Assembly: GCA_000310025.1 (NCBI GenBank)
Contig: FN649748.1
Location: 2,651,477 to 2,715,476, forward strand
Source of the DNA: Ectocarpus siliculosus
Taxonomy: Eukaryota; Sar; Phaeophyceae; Ectocarpales; Ectocarpaceae
Direction: 5' to 3'
DNA length: 64,000 nt
Made by a program: the position numbers and the translations under genes. Below are positions 53,961-64,000 of this stretch, one piece after another; the stretch's first letter is position 1; each line of letters opens with the position of its first letter. Below the pieces are notes generated by a model. It worked only from the letters and a program-made list of their open reading frames with translations, was not told where the DNA came from and ran no database searches.

Positions 53961-56900
53961 GACGCCTGGAGTGGCGACGGACGATGAGCCCGCTGCCATG
54001 CACGTTCAGGTGGAGGAAGCCCCTGGTGCAACGGAGACCGTTGCATTCACCAGCGTTTTTCAAGTCAAGGAACAGGTCAAGTCCCTTGAAAGTACGACAG
54101 TGTTCATAGACACCGCGGCATCAAGCCACATGGTTTGGGCCGAATCCCCTGTCGCAACGCACGTAGGCGAGAGGCACGCCTGCAACGTTCAAGTCGAAGG
54201 GTCCTGTGGCCAGTCCAACGCAACCCAGAAAGGCAAGCTAAAATTTGGCCTACGGAACGATAAGAACGAAACAATCCCGGTGTCGCTGGAAGTTCTCCTG
54301 GTACCGGACCTAGGAGCAAACATATTTTCGGTTGGAGCTTTGGAAGAAAAGGGGGTGCTGTGTGATCTGATGTCTACCCCGCCAGCTCTTCGCGGCGGTC
54401 AGCACGCGTTTCCCATCTCGAAGGAAATACCGCGGATGTACGTGGTCAAACTGTTTCGCACCAAGGTCGACGCGCACTTGTGGCATCGGAGGATGGGCCA
54501 CTGCAACCCGCGCGCTCTCCAGCTGCTGGCGGACAAGGAGCACTAGGGAGTAAAATTCAACCGAAACATCGAGTCCGGAGATTGCGAGGTATGTTCCGCC
54601 GGAAACAGCAAGAAGAGCAGCCACCCTCCGTCTGATCGTCCTCGCGCCGACGCACGGCTTGAGCTCGTGCACGTCGACACGTGGGGGCCGCATTCTGAAG
54701 AGTCATACGGTGGTAGCCGGCGCGCAGTGATGTTTACGGACGACAACTCGCGCATGAGGTGGGGGATTCCCATCAAAACGGTTGTCAAGGAGGTTGCTGA
54801 CCCGCTAGGAATTTGCCTAGATACAGTTAACTGCGATGGAGGGGCCGAATTCAAGGGAAGGTTCGACGCGTTGGCACAATCACTTGGAATCAAAATCACG
54901 ACCAACGCCCCGTACGTCCCTGAGGGTAACGCCATCGCCGAGCGTGGTTTTGGCATTGTTATAGCCACGACGCGCCGCCTCCTCTTGGGTGCACCGCATC
55001 TCCCGGGCCGCCTGTGGGCTGAAGCTTTTAAGACCGCAATCTACATCCTGAACCGCACGCCCACGGAAGCATTGGACGGCAAGGCACCACTTGAGGTATG
55101 GGAAGGCAAACCGCTCGGCAGCTTGAAGCACATGCACGGATTTGGTTCGGTCTGTTTTAAGCACGAGGAAGCGAGGTTCCGGCCCAACAAGCTTGCCGCC
55201 AGGGCCAAGAAGATGTATCTGGTTGGTTACAACTCTAAGAGCAGGTCGTACAGGCTTTGGGACCCCACAGAACCCTCGAAGATCACCAACTCCGGCGAAG
55301 TGTCCTTCCGCGAGAAAGACCCGCGCGACGTGGTTCCCCCCAAGGTAGGAGCGGACCCGCTGCCCGAGCCCGGCAGGATAATTTACCAGCCCGGCTGGGA
55401 GGAAACGAGCGACGAAGAAGAAAATCAAGAAGAACAGAAGGACGATGGCGGGATGGAACCGACGCCCCAGCAGCAGGAGCCAGGCCTTCGCCGGAGCGGC
55501 AGGAACCCCGTGCCACGAATGGTTATGGATCTGCACACGGCGGAGAAGGCGTACGAGCGGATGGAGTATTCCTTGCTTACTGGGAGTGTACTCGGAGCCA
55601 CCGGGACAGGAAGCCCCGGTGAGGCGGGCTACATGCCCCCTGACCCGGCCAACTACAGCCAAGCGGTGAGTGGACCGGATGCTGACGCGTGGAAAGAAAG
55701 CATGCGTGACGAAGGACGATCACTGGTCGAGCATGACGTGTTCGACTGGGTAGACCTGCCGGAGGGTGCTCAGGCGCTTCCGGCCAAATACCTATTCAAG
55801 GTAAAATACAACCAAGACCGAGAACCTGTTCGTCTCAAGAGCCGCATTGTGGTTCAAGGTTTTCACCAAGCTGACACGGGCGAAGATAAGGCAGCGCCTG
55901 TGGCGTCGATGGAAACAGTTCATCTATTTGTCGCTAACGCTGCTCAAAACGGTTTTGTTCTAAAGCAAGCCGACATCAAGACGGCGTTCCTGCATGCACG
56001 GGTCCCCAAGAATGCGAAACCGATTTTTGTAATCCCTCCGAAAGGATTCGAGTGTTCTCCGGAACAAGCACGGCAGGTGTGGCTGCTCAAGGCGTGGCTG
56101 TACGGGCTGCGTCTCTCCCCGAAAGGCTGGAACGGCACCTTCCACGAGTATCTGATGGAGATCGGATTCGTTCGGAGCCCGGCGGATCCCTGTCTATACA
56201 GCCTCAACGCGGGAGAGGTTCTCCTTCTCGTGTACGTCGGAATGGCCGACGCTCGCTCGGCGAAGACTCCGGCTGAGCCCGGACCGATCAGCATCGTGGA
56301 GGAGGCGGTTCTGTCTCCAGAGGACACCACGTATTTCCGGTCCGCCGTAGGAAGCCTCCTGTATCTCAGCCGGGGCTCGAGGCCGGACATTACTCACTCG
56401 GTGATGGTACTAGCGAAGAGCATGGCGAAGGCCGGTCCCAGAGCAATGGTGAAGCTGAAGCGGGTACTCAGGTACCTAAAGGGGACGACCTCCATCGGGA
56501 TCACATACCGCGAGGACGCCGACGACGGAGACAACCTAACGGCATATGTGGATTCTGACCACGCCGGTGACCTAGACAACGGGTACTCCACTACCGGTGT
56601 TGATTTGTACTTTGCAGGTGGCCCGGTGGAATGGACGGCGAATTAGCAAACGGTGGTGGCTATATCGACGGTAGAGGCCGAGTACGTCGCACTGTCACAG
56701 GGGTGCGTCATGGTCATCCACTTCCGGAACCTGCTAGAGTCCATGAATCAGAAGCAGGAGCAGGCAACCGTCGTTTTCGAGGATAACTCTGGTGCTGTGT
56801 CACTTAGCAGGAGCGCGAAAATCACCCCGCGCACCAAGCACATCGATGTCAAATTTCACCATGTTCGGTCTCTTGTAGAAAAGGAAGTGGTAGATGTCGA

Positions 56901-56997
56901 GTATATCGAAACCAACCTGCAGAGGGCGGACATCCTCACCAAGAGTTCGGGAGCTGTGAAGTTCCTGCAGAACCGCCTTCTGTTGCTTGGAGTGTGA

Positions 56998-57590
56998 GCA
57001 TGAGTTGGAGATTTCGGTTGGAAGAGCATTCGTATGACAAGAAGAAAACATTTCGCTGCTTGAAAACTATGGCAGTTAGTGAGTATCATTTTTGAGTTAT
57101 TCAGAAAGCACGTATTCGTAGACATTTGCTTTGGAACAGATTACTGGGAGGGCCAAGCGACAGAGGCGTCGCCCCGCGCCCTCCGATGAGGAGCAGTGCG
57201 ACATGACGATGACTGGTACAACAGACAAGAGGTCGACATACCAGGAGCCCCATAGAACGAAGAAGCGAAATTGAGGCAAGGAAATGGTTAGGGCGTGGAA
57301 AACTAAGGAGAAGCAGGAGGCGATGAAAGCAGTGGAAGAGGAAGCAGAGCCGGCACAACCGATGGACGTGGACGGACCGACGGAGTCGTGACAGCAGCAG
57401 CAGGTGATGGATGTAGATGGGCGCAGGGACGTGGATGGGCGGACGGAACGGCCCCCCGTGTCGACAGCAGCGAATGCGAGTACGACCAATAAAAGGAAAG
57501 GGCGTGGAGCGAAGGATGCACGCAAAGCTCGCAAGGCCGCGGCTACTTCGACGCCCGGGGGGTGACGGCTCACGAGAAGGGAGGCAAACT
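56998..57590. other. Spacer after older copia element
   Basis: Follows the RNase H end of the older copia relic. Readings here are short and charged (EEEAEPAQPMDVDG-like near 57340), possibly the 5' part of the ORF at 57591, but no family is recognised. Confidence 0.4.
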
Positions 57591-58145
57591 ATGGTATCTT
57601 CGACGAAGTATTGTCTCGCACTTGACGCTAGTTGGGATGAAGAGAGTGCCAAATTTATGAAGGAAAGCAGGGAGAAAGCTGCCCAACAAGCGGAAGAGTT
57701 CGAGGGTACGTGTCCCCATGCGTGCAAGGAGCCGCCGGATGCAACCATATCGGCCCCCCTCATCGCCAGTCTACTAACTGACGGTTTGTGTGTCGACGGC
57801 TCGGATGGTCTCGAGATCTGGGATGGAGTGATTTTCAAGCGTTCCGCCCTTCCGAGGCCCAAGCCTTACTACAACTGGGAGTACATGTTCGATCCGCAGA
57901 GTATCGGAGCGGTTTTGGGCAAGACCACAGTTGAGATCGAGAATGAACAACACGTTGTGACATCTTTCGATCTTGACGCGTACACCCCGGAAAATAAGAC
58001 CAAGATAACTCAGTGGAAGCTCCTGGAAACCCGGACCGATGGTGGTGTGACATTGGAAGCCGACCTACGGCGGTTCATTGTCCACCTGGTCACGACGCAC
58101 GTGAACACGATGGCTCATGTCGTGCCATGTGTAAATAGTACATAG
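57591..58145 (+). CDS. Unrecognised ORF of ~184 codons
   Basis: The reading starts MVSSTKYCLALDASWDEES and ends TMAHVVPCVNST before TAG; it is open further upstream to 57417. Composition is protein-like and balanced: an early Lys/Glu/Ala helix (ESREKAAQQAEEFEG), then a mixed alpha/beta segment with LCVDGSDGLEIWDGVIF, YYNWEYMFDPQSIG and TKITQWKLLETRTDGG. No membrane segment or signal peptide is seen. I do not recognise a family. It lies between a copia relic and the SINE-like repeat, and could be a single-exon host gene or part of an unclassified element. Confidence 0.5.
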   Translation: MVSSTKYCLALDASWDEESAKFMKESREKAAQQAEEFEGTCPHACKEPPDATISAPLIASLLTDGLCVDGSDGLEIWDGVIFKRSALPRPKPYYNWEYMFDPQSIGAVLGKTTVEIENEQHVVTSFDLDAYTPENKTKITQWKLLETRTDGGVTLEADLRRFIVHLVTTHVNTMAHVVPCVNST

Positions 58146-58315
58146 GCTACACCACATGCAGGGCAACTGTATTTATTTGGTGGAGTTGTGTAAAAGAGTC
58201 TGCTGTGTTGGGTCGGTGTGATGGGTGACAAGTCAAAGCAACAATGTGACAACGGGTATGCTATGGAACCCAACCGCGGCTCTCCAGGCAGAAAATAACC
58301 CAGAACGGAGGGGGG

Positions 58316-58786
58316 GGGGAGGGGGGTGTACTCATAGTCGTGCATGCCGTAGTCGTTAGACCATTGACCTCGCATCCCTGCAAAGCCGGGACGGAGCACG
58401 CCGGTTCTCACCGGACCAGGCTCTCACATCACCAAGCGCGAAGTGCCGTGAGGTATTCGTCGAGTCGCATGAAGGGTGCGCTGCATCCTGCTAAGGATGT
58501 TCGGCATCTTGTGCTTACTTCCTTGCGTACGGATGACAGCTGCGATTGACTTCATTTATTTTGTGGTGCTTTAACTTCCAGAGACAGTTATGAGCAATGT
58601 GTAGCTGCCTCGATGATGCTTGACCATTTCTACACAACGTGGTGCGATTATCCCCTTTTGGAGTGAGGGTTCTCGACCCCGCACAACATGATCTACTCGA
58701 CCACCATTATGGTTACGGCAATAAAAAAAAACAGAGGCTTTCTGGGAGGTAGATGGGAACAGCCCTTACACGAGTTCGTGAAGAAG
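58316..58786 (+). repeat. Dispersed SINE-like repeat, copy 2
   Basis: Alignable with the reverse complement of 9138-9603. It starts after a G-run (58308-58326), has an A-box-like GTAGTCGTTAGACC (58350-58363), a B-box-like GGTTCTCACC (58403-58412), and an A-tract CAATAAAAAAAAAC at 58720-58734. The two copies also share CAGAGG and GAGTTC..GAAG beyond the A-tract. Box spacing (~50 bp) and the A-tail fit a tRNA-derived SINE. Confidence 0.7.
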
Positions 58787-58846
58787 GATGGATCGCTGAG
58801 GCAGACTCTCTGGACGGTCTTGAATGTGCCCATAACCCATTAACGA

Positions 58847-59260
58847 TTGTCCGGAAAATTGTTCAAGGGACACGTTGTGAGAGGGGGGTACTCCGAAGCA
58901 CCACCGCTATCCCGTAAACGCGGGGTCTGGATGGCAAAACTGAGGACAGTCATCGTGCAATTGACATGTGCGTATCGCCTGGGCCGCTCGGATAACCTCC
59001 TCGAGGCATTTTACCCACTGTCTCATAAGGAGTTAAAGCTTGTGGCAGATCATCACAACCACTGGAATGGTAACCTAAAATACAGCCTCGGTGATGGTCT
59101 TGATCTGCTGGCAGAAAATTTGACAAGTGCCACCGATACCGACCTCGAGGGAAAGATATCGCATGCGTTTTACTGTAAGTTCACATCAGTTGTCTGCGTC
59201 GTTGATTCCCGCGGGAACCACGACCGAACGTACATACACAAAGGAGTGACGCTCCGCTGA
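58847..59260 (+). CDS. Unrecognised ORF of 137 codons
   Basis: Reads MSGKLFKGHVVRGGYSEA, LTCAYRLGRSDNLLEAFYPL, DHHNHWNGNLKYSLGDGL and HAFYCKFTSVVCVVDSRG, ending GVTLR. Just upstream (58771-58842) another frame gives HEFVKKDGSLRQTLWTVLN up to a stop. Composition is protein-like, without low complexity. Family unknown. It follows the SINE-like repeat and may be the downstream piece of the same unit as 57591-58145, but nothing proves this. Confidence 0.4.
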   Translation: MSGKLFKGHVVRGGYSEAPPLSRKRGVWMAKLRTVIVQLTCAYRLGRSDNLLEAFYPLSHKELKLVADHHNHWNGNLKYSLGDGLDLLAENLTSATDTDLEGKISHAFYCKFTSVVCVVDSRGNHDRTYIHKGVTLR

Positions 59261-62200
59261 TACCGTCACGTGCACAAGGTATAAACGCACACGTACGTAC
59301 CTCTTTATGGCGTAGCTCACGAAGAGTTCGCAATCAAAATAAATACACACACAGAAAGACTACCCATTCGAGATATACCCACTGTCGAACGGGATGTAGT
59401 GGAGTTTTTCAGTGAGTGGAGGAAAACCGGCTGGGTACTGGACTTATACTGATGATTTATATCAGTGATGCCAGCTGGTGCCAAGTACAAAAAACATCTG
59501 TAAATTATAGGTAACTTGCATTTTACAATACATCCCCTGTAATGTAGTTCTCTACTGGGTCAACGACAAAATATCGGGGAGAATCCCTTCGTTGTGTCGT
59601 GTATTGTAAACTGTAACCTTCACAGGGGACACGGCGCAGTGTCTATGACAGCTTGCTGGTTTGTTAGAGGTTACATAGGAATATGTACATACAAGATTTG
59701 GTCACTTTTCATGCTTCGGTGTTTCTTTCTCTCGCGGCAGCGAGTCTTTTCTCGCGGTTCCTTCTCAGGGGCACGCAGGAGGCTCGTCGGTACATTAACG
59801 CCGTTGCCCGGAGCTCGGTAGGCCTCCGTGGCGCGTGTGGTTGACGGCCAAAGTTGCGAAAACGGGCTCAATACCCCGGGGACGCGTTCCGCGCTGACAA
59901 ATCCTGGCGGACCAATTCTAAAACTTATCAAATCCATCAAATACAACGGTTTGAAATATTTGTGTCTTGCTTCTCCACTTTCATTCGTTGATTCATTCAT
60001 TCATTCGATGATTCATGGCTGTGACTCTTCGGGTCATCGCATTGTCCAACAGCAGTACCTACGTTTACTACACACTTCGCAGCGGGCCAAGTTTAGACAA
60101 GTCTGAGAGCATGCATCCAGCGGCAGTGCTGAACATGTCCCATTTGTGGTGCTGTTTCGGCTTCAAATTCGGTTCTCATCGTAAATCTGCCATCATCAAT
60201 CAAAGACATCATCTCATCGGACCAGTCGGACGAACAGGTTGTACACACAGGATTCGACAAAAAGGGCGGATTTTTCGCTCCACACCCCTTGGTCCCGATT
60301 GCAGCACAGTTTTGTTCCCCACCCATGTCTTCATATCGTAGCGAGAGGCTTCCGTCCCAGTACCGCAAGAGGCGGAGAGATGGCACCGGCGTACGCAAGA
60401 AAAAAACACAAGAACGATATGATTAAATTCGTTTCTCGGACCGGAGTCCATTAGAATCTGCCGCGGGTGCGCCATCTCACCGCGACCCCGTATCCAAGAA
60501 TGCTTGTTTACAATATTTCAAGGTCTCCCTTCGGAACGTGGGTGTCTACCCTCCCTCAGGTGACGCAAGACCACATGCGCATTGCCCGAAGAGGGACTGT
60601 GTGTCTTACAACGCTTGTATTTCCGCACAAAACATCGCGCACGTTGTTGTTCTACATTGGAGCCAGCTCGAGTGGATAATATTTGGCAGCGAAGAAAGCT
60701 CAGACTTCCATGGGTCACAGGTTATTAAAGCTGGCTATCAGAAATTTCCAAGAAGCACATCTTCACAAGAGGAGGCTCGGCAGATCGTGGCCGGGTCATC
60801 ATTGGACTACTGTTCCGTCCAAACACCATAATCCAATCAGCCGACTCCACTACTGCAGACCCTATACAGCAGTAGCAGCTTACACATATAGCCTGCACAT
60901 GAGACTCTGGAAGCAGTCTTACGTATGTGGTGCTGGAAGAAAGATCAAAGAGTCCCAAACGACAAACCGGATTTTTTCTTGGTACATGTACATTTGTGCA
61001 TACGAGAAAAACGCCAGATTTTTTCAGATTTTTGCTGTGTGGCAAGGTGTTGTCTTGGTAGATGCGAAAAAAACGTATCTTTACTTCTAAAACTGCCTGT
61101 CCGGTCGTTATTGTTTCTGGTTGTTCCTGGCTCGCACACGTCGTGGTTACAGCAACCAACAGCTTACCCCAAGCAAGTGCCAGGGTGCATAAGCAAGGCC
61201 GGAGGTGGAGATCGGATGTGTGTATGTGAATGAATGCAAGAAGAACGTTTTGCGGTGTGGTGTCGACAAACAAACGTCGACCTATACAGTCTGAAAACCG
61301 TCGAGACATTCGGATTTTTTGTCATTTCACCAGCTACACGAGTCTGCGTGTCGGGGTGGCTTGGGCTAGGACGCTCGGACAAAATTCTGCCCGGGTTGCT
61401 GTTCTGGACAGCGTGTCCGCCGACCACACCGCGGGATAGGTGAGTGTTACCGCTTATTCTCACGGCAGTCTGTTGCTTGGGCAGGCAACTTTTCCCCGCA
61501 GGTCCTGCCCGATATAATCCGTAGTTCCCCGCTGCCGGGCAACTGGCACCAAACGACGTCAAGCGCCACGCTTTGCCGAGTGTTCAGAGCACGTGTTCAG
61601 AGTATCAGCAGTCATTGTGGCCTCTTGTGTATAATACCCGCCCGTAGGTCCGCACCTGAGTCGCGGTCGGAGTCGAAGCCGGCACGGAGTAGGAAATCTC
61701 ACGGAGTGAACGAACAGCCTAGACGAATAGATTAGTCTATTAAGCGCGCGCACGGCGGACGGGGCAAAGCGCGACAGCAGCTTGTCAGTGGCACGCTTAT
61801 CGCCGTGCCTCGACAGCACGCAGTCAATATTATGCTACTGACTACTGCTGGAACGAACATAGTTTAGTCACAGGAGAGGTATTGTCACCATAAAAGTTTG
61901 TGGCAGGGAGGAGCACAGTGGGTCAGAAGCCACGGGTGAGGAAACGAGCACGTACATACAGCTGTATTTAGTGAACGCAGTCCAGTTTTTTTGAGCAAAA
62001 AAAGAACTGCAGCAAAGATTGCAGGACAGCGGCTGTCGTACATACGTACATGTAGATAACCAGCTTTACACAGGGCTTTGTACTGCTGTGGTAGCCGCTG
62101 CAGCAGAGCTCTTCTTCTTGGAGACTGTGCTTACTTTCTTTCGCTCCAAACCCTGTGGAGCTGTGATGAACATCCACCATCATGCTGCTGTTGTTTTTGA

Positions 62201-62289
62201 GGTGTAGTTTCGCCGGAGCGTACCGAGGACACAGCAGCTCAGCGAAGGGTATGCGAAAAATAACCCCCCCGCACACCCACATATATCCG

Positions 62290-62500
62290 TAAGAAGTGGA
62301 GAAATGGCACCCCTCGACCGACTTTCAAAGCTCGATTTCTCCATAACCAAGTGGATGCAGAGACCAGTATGTTTATGGAAAGCCCTGGACGAGATGTTTC
62401 CAACACCACCATTGCTGTTGATGTTGGCACAACCTTGGTTGCGGAGCAATCGAGCGTTGAAAATAGGTCTACAGCAGGGAGGTGCCATCTCTGCGCGTCT
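62290..62500 (+). repeat. Small foldback repeat, copy 2
   Basis: Left end GAGAAATGGCACCCCTCGAC...TTTCAAAGCTCGATTTCTCC; right end is an imperfect inverted copy (GAGCAATCGAGCGTTGAAAA ... GGAGGTGCCATCTC). It matches 18554-18712 in opposite orientation. Confidence 0.6.
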
Positions 62501-62899
62501 TTCGAAAAGTACCTCCCCAAGGCCCATTGAAGAAAACCCATTTTTCTTCCCCCCTTGTCCTGTTTTTGTTGACCTGGAGACTGGAGACTGTATGTATGCC
62601 TATGCGTGCACACGAAACCTGGTTGGCGTTTGACCTGTTTTGTGCAGATGAAGCACTGACATTTAAAAAATGCAAGTGTGCCTCGAATGCCTGTGCCAAG
62701 AACGCGTTGGCGGAGACCACAGGACAGTCAATCATGCACGTCATCCACATCACACCCTCGAATCACTTTTCAGAAACTCTCAAAGCCCGAAAAAGCATCA
62801 CGCCTTCTCGCCTGTAAACCAACCCCAGTGCTCGACGGAAACCGCGGAGCATATGTAGGAGCTCACAATTTTGCTGGGTGTTCCACTCCGCCTGCCGTT

Positions 62900-62925
62900 G
62901 TCCTCCTCCTCCTCCTCCTCCTCCT
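62900..62925. repeat. CCT trinucleotide microsatellite
   Basis: Eight TCC/CCT units in a row. Confidence 0.9.
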
Positions 62926-63699
62926 GTTTTATACCAGGATACAGTATGGGTTTGTTTTGTACGAGATTTTATCTGGCATTTGCGGGGCAGGGGTGGTCAC
63001 TTCGTACCTGCTCCCCCTAAAAATCTTCTGATAATGGGTACCTCGGCTTGCCTCGGCGTGGAGTGAACCATTTTTTCACACACCCTTGGCTCAGCGACAA
63101 ACCTATGTGAACGGTATGTATGGTATGTATCAGGTGAACACACCGTACCTGACTTAAAAAACGAATATAGCATGCGGTGTCTGTCAAACCACTGTGGATA
63201 CCACCGTCTCATTCGGTGCCGGTTTTGTTTGGAATTGTATGCATATCGTTATTACAAAACCGAGATCGCGAAGTGAAAGCGTGCGTGGACGTCCGTCGTT
63301 GCCCTGATTGCCGCGAATCTTATTCATAGGGTCGACAAGCGATCCGATGTTGACGAGTTAAGTACAATAGCGCCTTGTCTAATTATGTGGTGGTGGAAGA
63401 CACGTCCCATAACACTGCGGGAGTTACGGCTGAAGGGCAGGCTGATCCACTCCTTCTCACGCCAGACATCTGAAGCAGGCAGGCCAGGGAACTTTTCTGT
63501 GTGATATCGGATCAGAGCTCTTTCCTACGGATAGGTGCATTTTTGGTGCCAAGTAGCACCTGCTCCTCATAGTTTGTCTGATAGAACAACAGCAGATGAC
63601 TTTTCGTGTAGGCAAATAAACTCCGTCGAACGATTCCTCATTTGACATTCACAGCGTTTTCTCGGACGAGGTTGGAGAGTTAGCGACACCCCTGTGAAG

Positions 63700-63753
63700 A
63701 TGTGGGCAAGCGTACGGCGAATGTTCGGAGCCACCATGGCTTCAGTGCTCACG
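63700..63753 (+). CDS. Possible first exon of a gene running off the right edge
   Basis: ATG in the context GTGAAG-ATG-T opens MWASVRRMFGATMASVLT and is followed at once by a consensus donor, GTAAGT. The peptide is basic, Ala/Ser/Met-rich and free of acids, like the start of an organelle transit peptide. With one 18-codon exon visible, the call rests on the donor and the composition only. Confidence 0.3.
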
Positions 63754-64000
63754 GTAAGTGCAAACGGATGGCATTTACAGTGGTTCCGTTTTGAAACAAT
63801 GATGCACGAGTTGTCACCGCCGTCGCTTGTGTCATGAGTGCTTGAGTGTGAGACCACGATATTTGTGTCTGTTTTTCGTTGCACTCGTAGAGTTCTCCTT
63901 ATGCCTTATGATCTCTCCTTTCTAACGTTAAATTGGGAACGCATACGACAGTCAGCTCGGTCTGGTCTACGTTTGCATACCATATGCCACAAGGGAATGA

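Larger units (their letters stand above)
52085..56997 (+). mobile_element. Older degraded Ty1/copia element, plus strand
   Basis: A diverged 5' LTR of the same family (about 52085-52298, with CTGTAACCGTCAGGTGAAG) precedes PBS-like GGTTATGAGCCTCG, gag (52340-53413), and pol regions with protease (VFIDTAASSHMVW), integrase (HRRMGHCNPRALQLL; VNCDGGAEFKGRF), reverse transcriptase, and RNase H (VDSDHAGDLDNGYSTTG; FEDNSGAVSL). No 3' LTR is seen after 56997. The element is broken, with several breaks, and is clearly older than the minus-strand copia at 43453-48920. Confidence 0.9.
59261..63699. other. Mostly non-coding region
   Basis: No ORF shows a known motif. A minus-strand stretch at 60093-60380 reads Cys-rich (GEQNCAAIGTKGCG; NPVCTTCSSDW) and could be an exon, but no partner exons were found. 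Other contents: an ATTC tetranucleotide run at 59984-60006, the foldback repeat at 62290-62500 and a CCT run at 62900-62925. Confidence 0.45.

Noticed and set aside
60093-60398. Cys-rich minus-strand ORF as a gene
   Set aside because: Protein-like in part, but no start, splice partner or family pattern could be supported.

Overview
The window looks like nuclear DNA of a stramenopile, most likely a brown alga of the Ectocarpus type. This is inferred from gene architecture (short exons of about 50-400 nt, occasionally longer, separated by introns of a few hundred nt to about 1 kb, with GT-AG borders), from low-complexity Gly/Ala/Pro-rich inserts in conserved proteins, from CT, CAG and GTT microsatellites, and from the type of LTR retrotransposons. 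There are no bacterial operons and I found no rRNA or convincing tRNA gene. Host genes were read by joining exons whose splice phases agree, so internal exon borders are predictions.

Left part (1-30 kb), host genes. An organelle-targeted SAM-dependent methyltransferase runs leftward off the window (543-2427, minus). Its start lies head to head with ORC6 (2990-10051, plus), the sixth subunit of the origin recognition complex, which here ends in a PCNA-binding (PIP) box. ORC6 converges on a TraB-family membrane-associated protein (11976 to about 17 kb, minus). After an intergenic stretch with foldback repeats come a probable nucleolar U3 snoRNA-associated (Bud21/UTP16-like) protein (19855-21398, minus, N-terminus not found) and a SUN-domain nuclear-envelope protein (22295-28818, plus, twelve exons). 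Three of these four best-supported genes point to DNA replication, ribosome biogenesis and nuclear-envelope architecture, but they are ordinary neighbours, not a cluster with a shared job.

Middle and right part (31-57 kb), LTR retrotransposons. A 12.2 kb Ty3/gypsy chromovirus (31051-43256, minus) has near-identical 266 bp LTRs and a 4 bp target-site duplication. It carries a NADAR (YbiA-like, ADP-ribose N-glycosidase) domain upstream of its protease, and a chromodomain followed by an SH3-like segment at the end of pol. This is the most unusual system seen. Next to it lies a Ty1/copia element with identical 238 bp LTRs (43453-48920, minus), apparently whole and very young. A truncated relative (about 50825-51455, minus) and an older degraded relative on the plus strand (52085-56997) follow.

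Right end (57-64 kb). Two unrecognised ORFs (57591-58145 and 58847-59260) flank a dispersed SINE-like repeat, a second copy of which sits inverted in the last intron of ORC6. The rest is mostly non-coding, with small foldback repeats related to one at 18.6 kb and a possible first exon at 63700.
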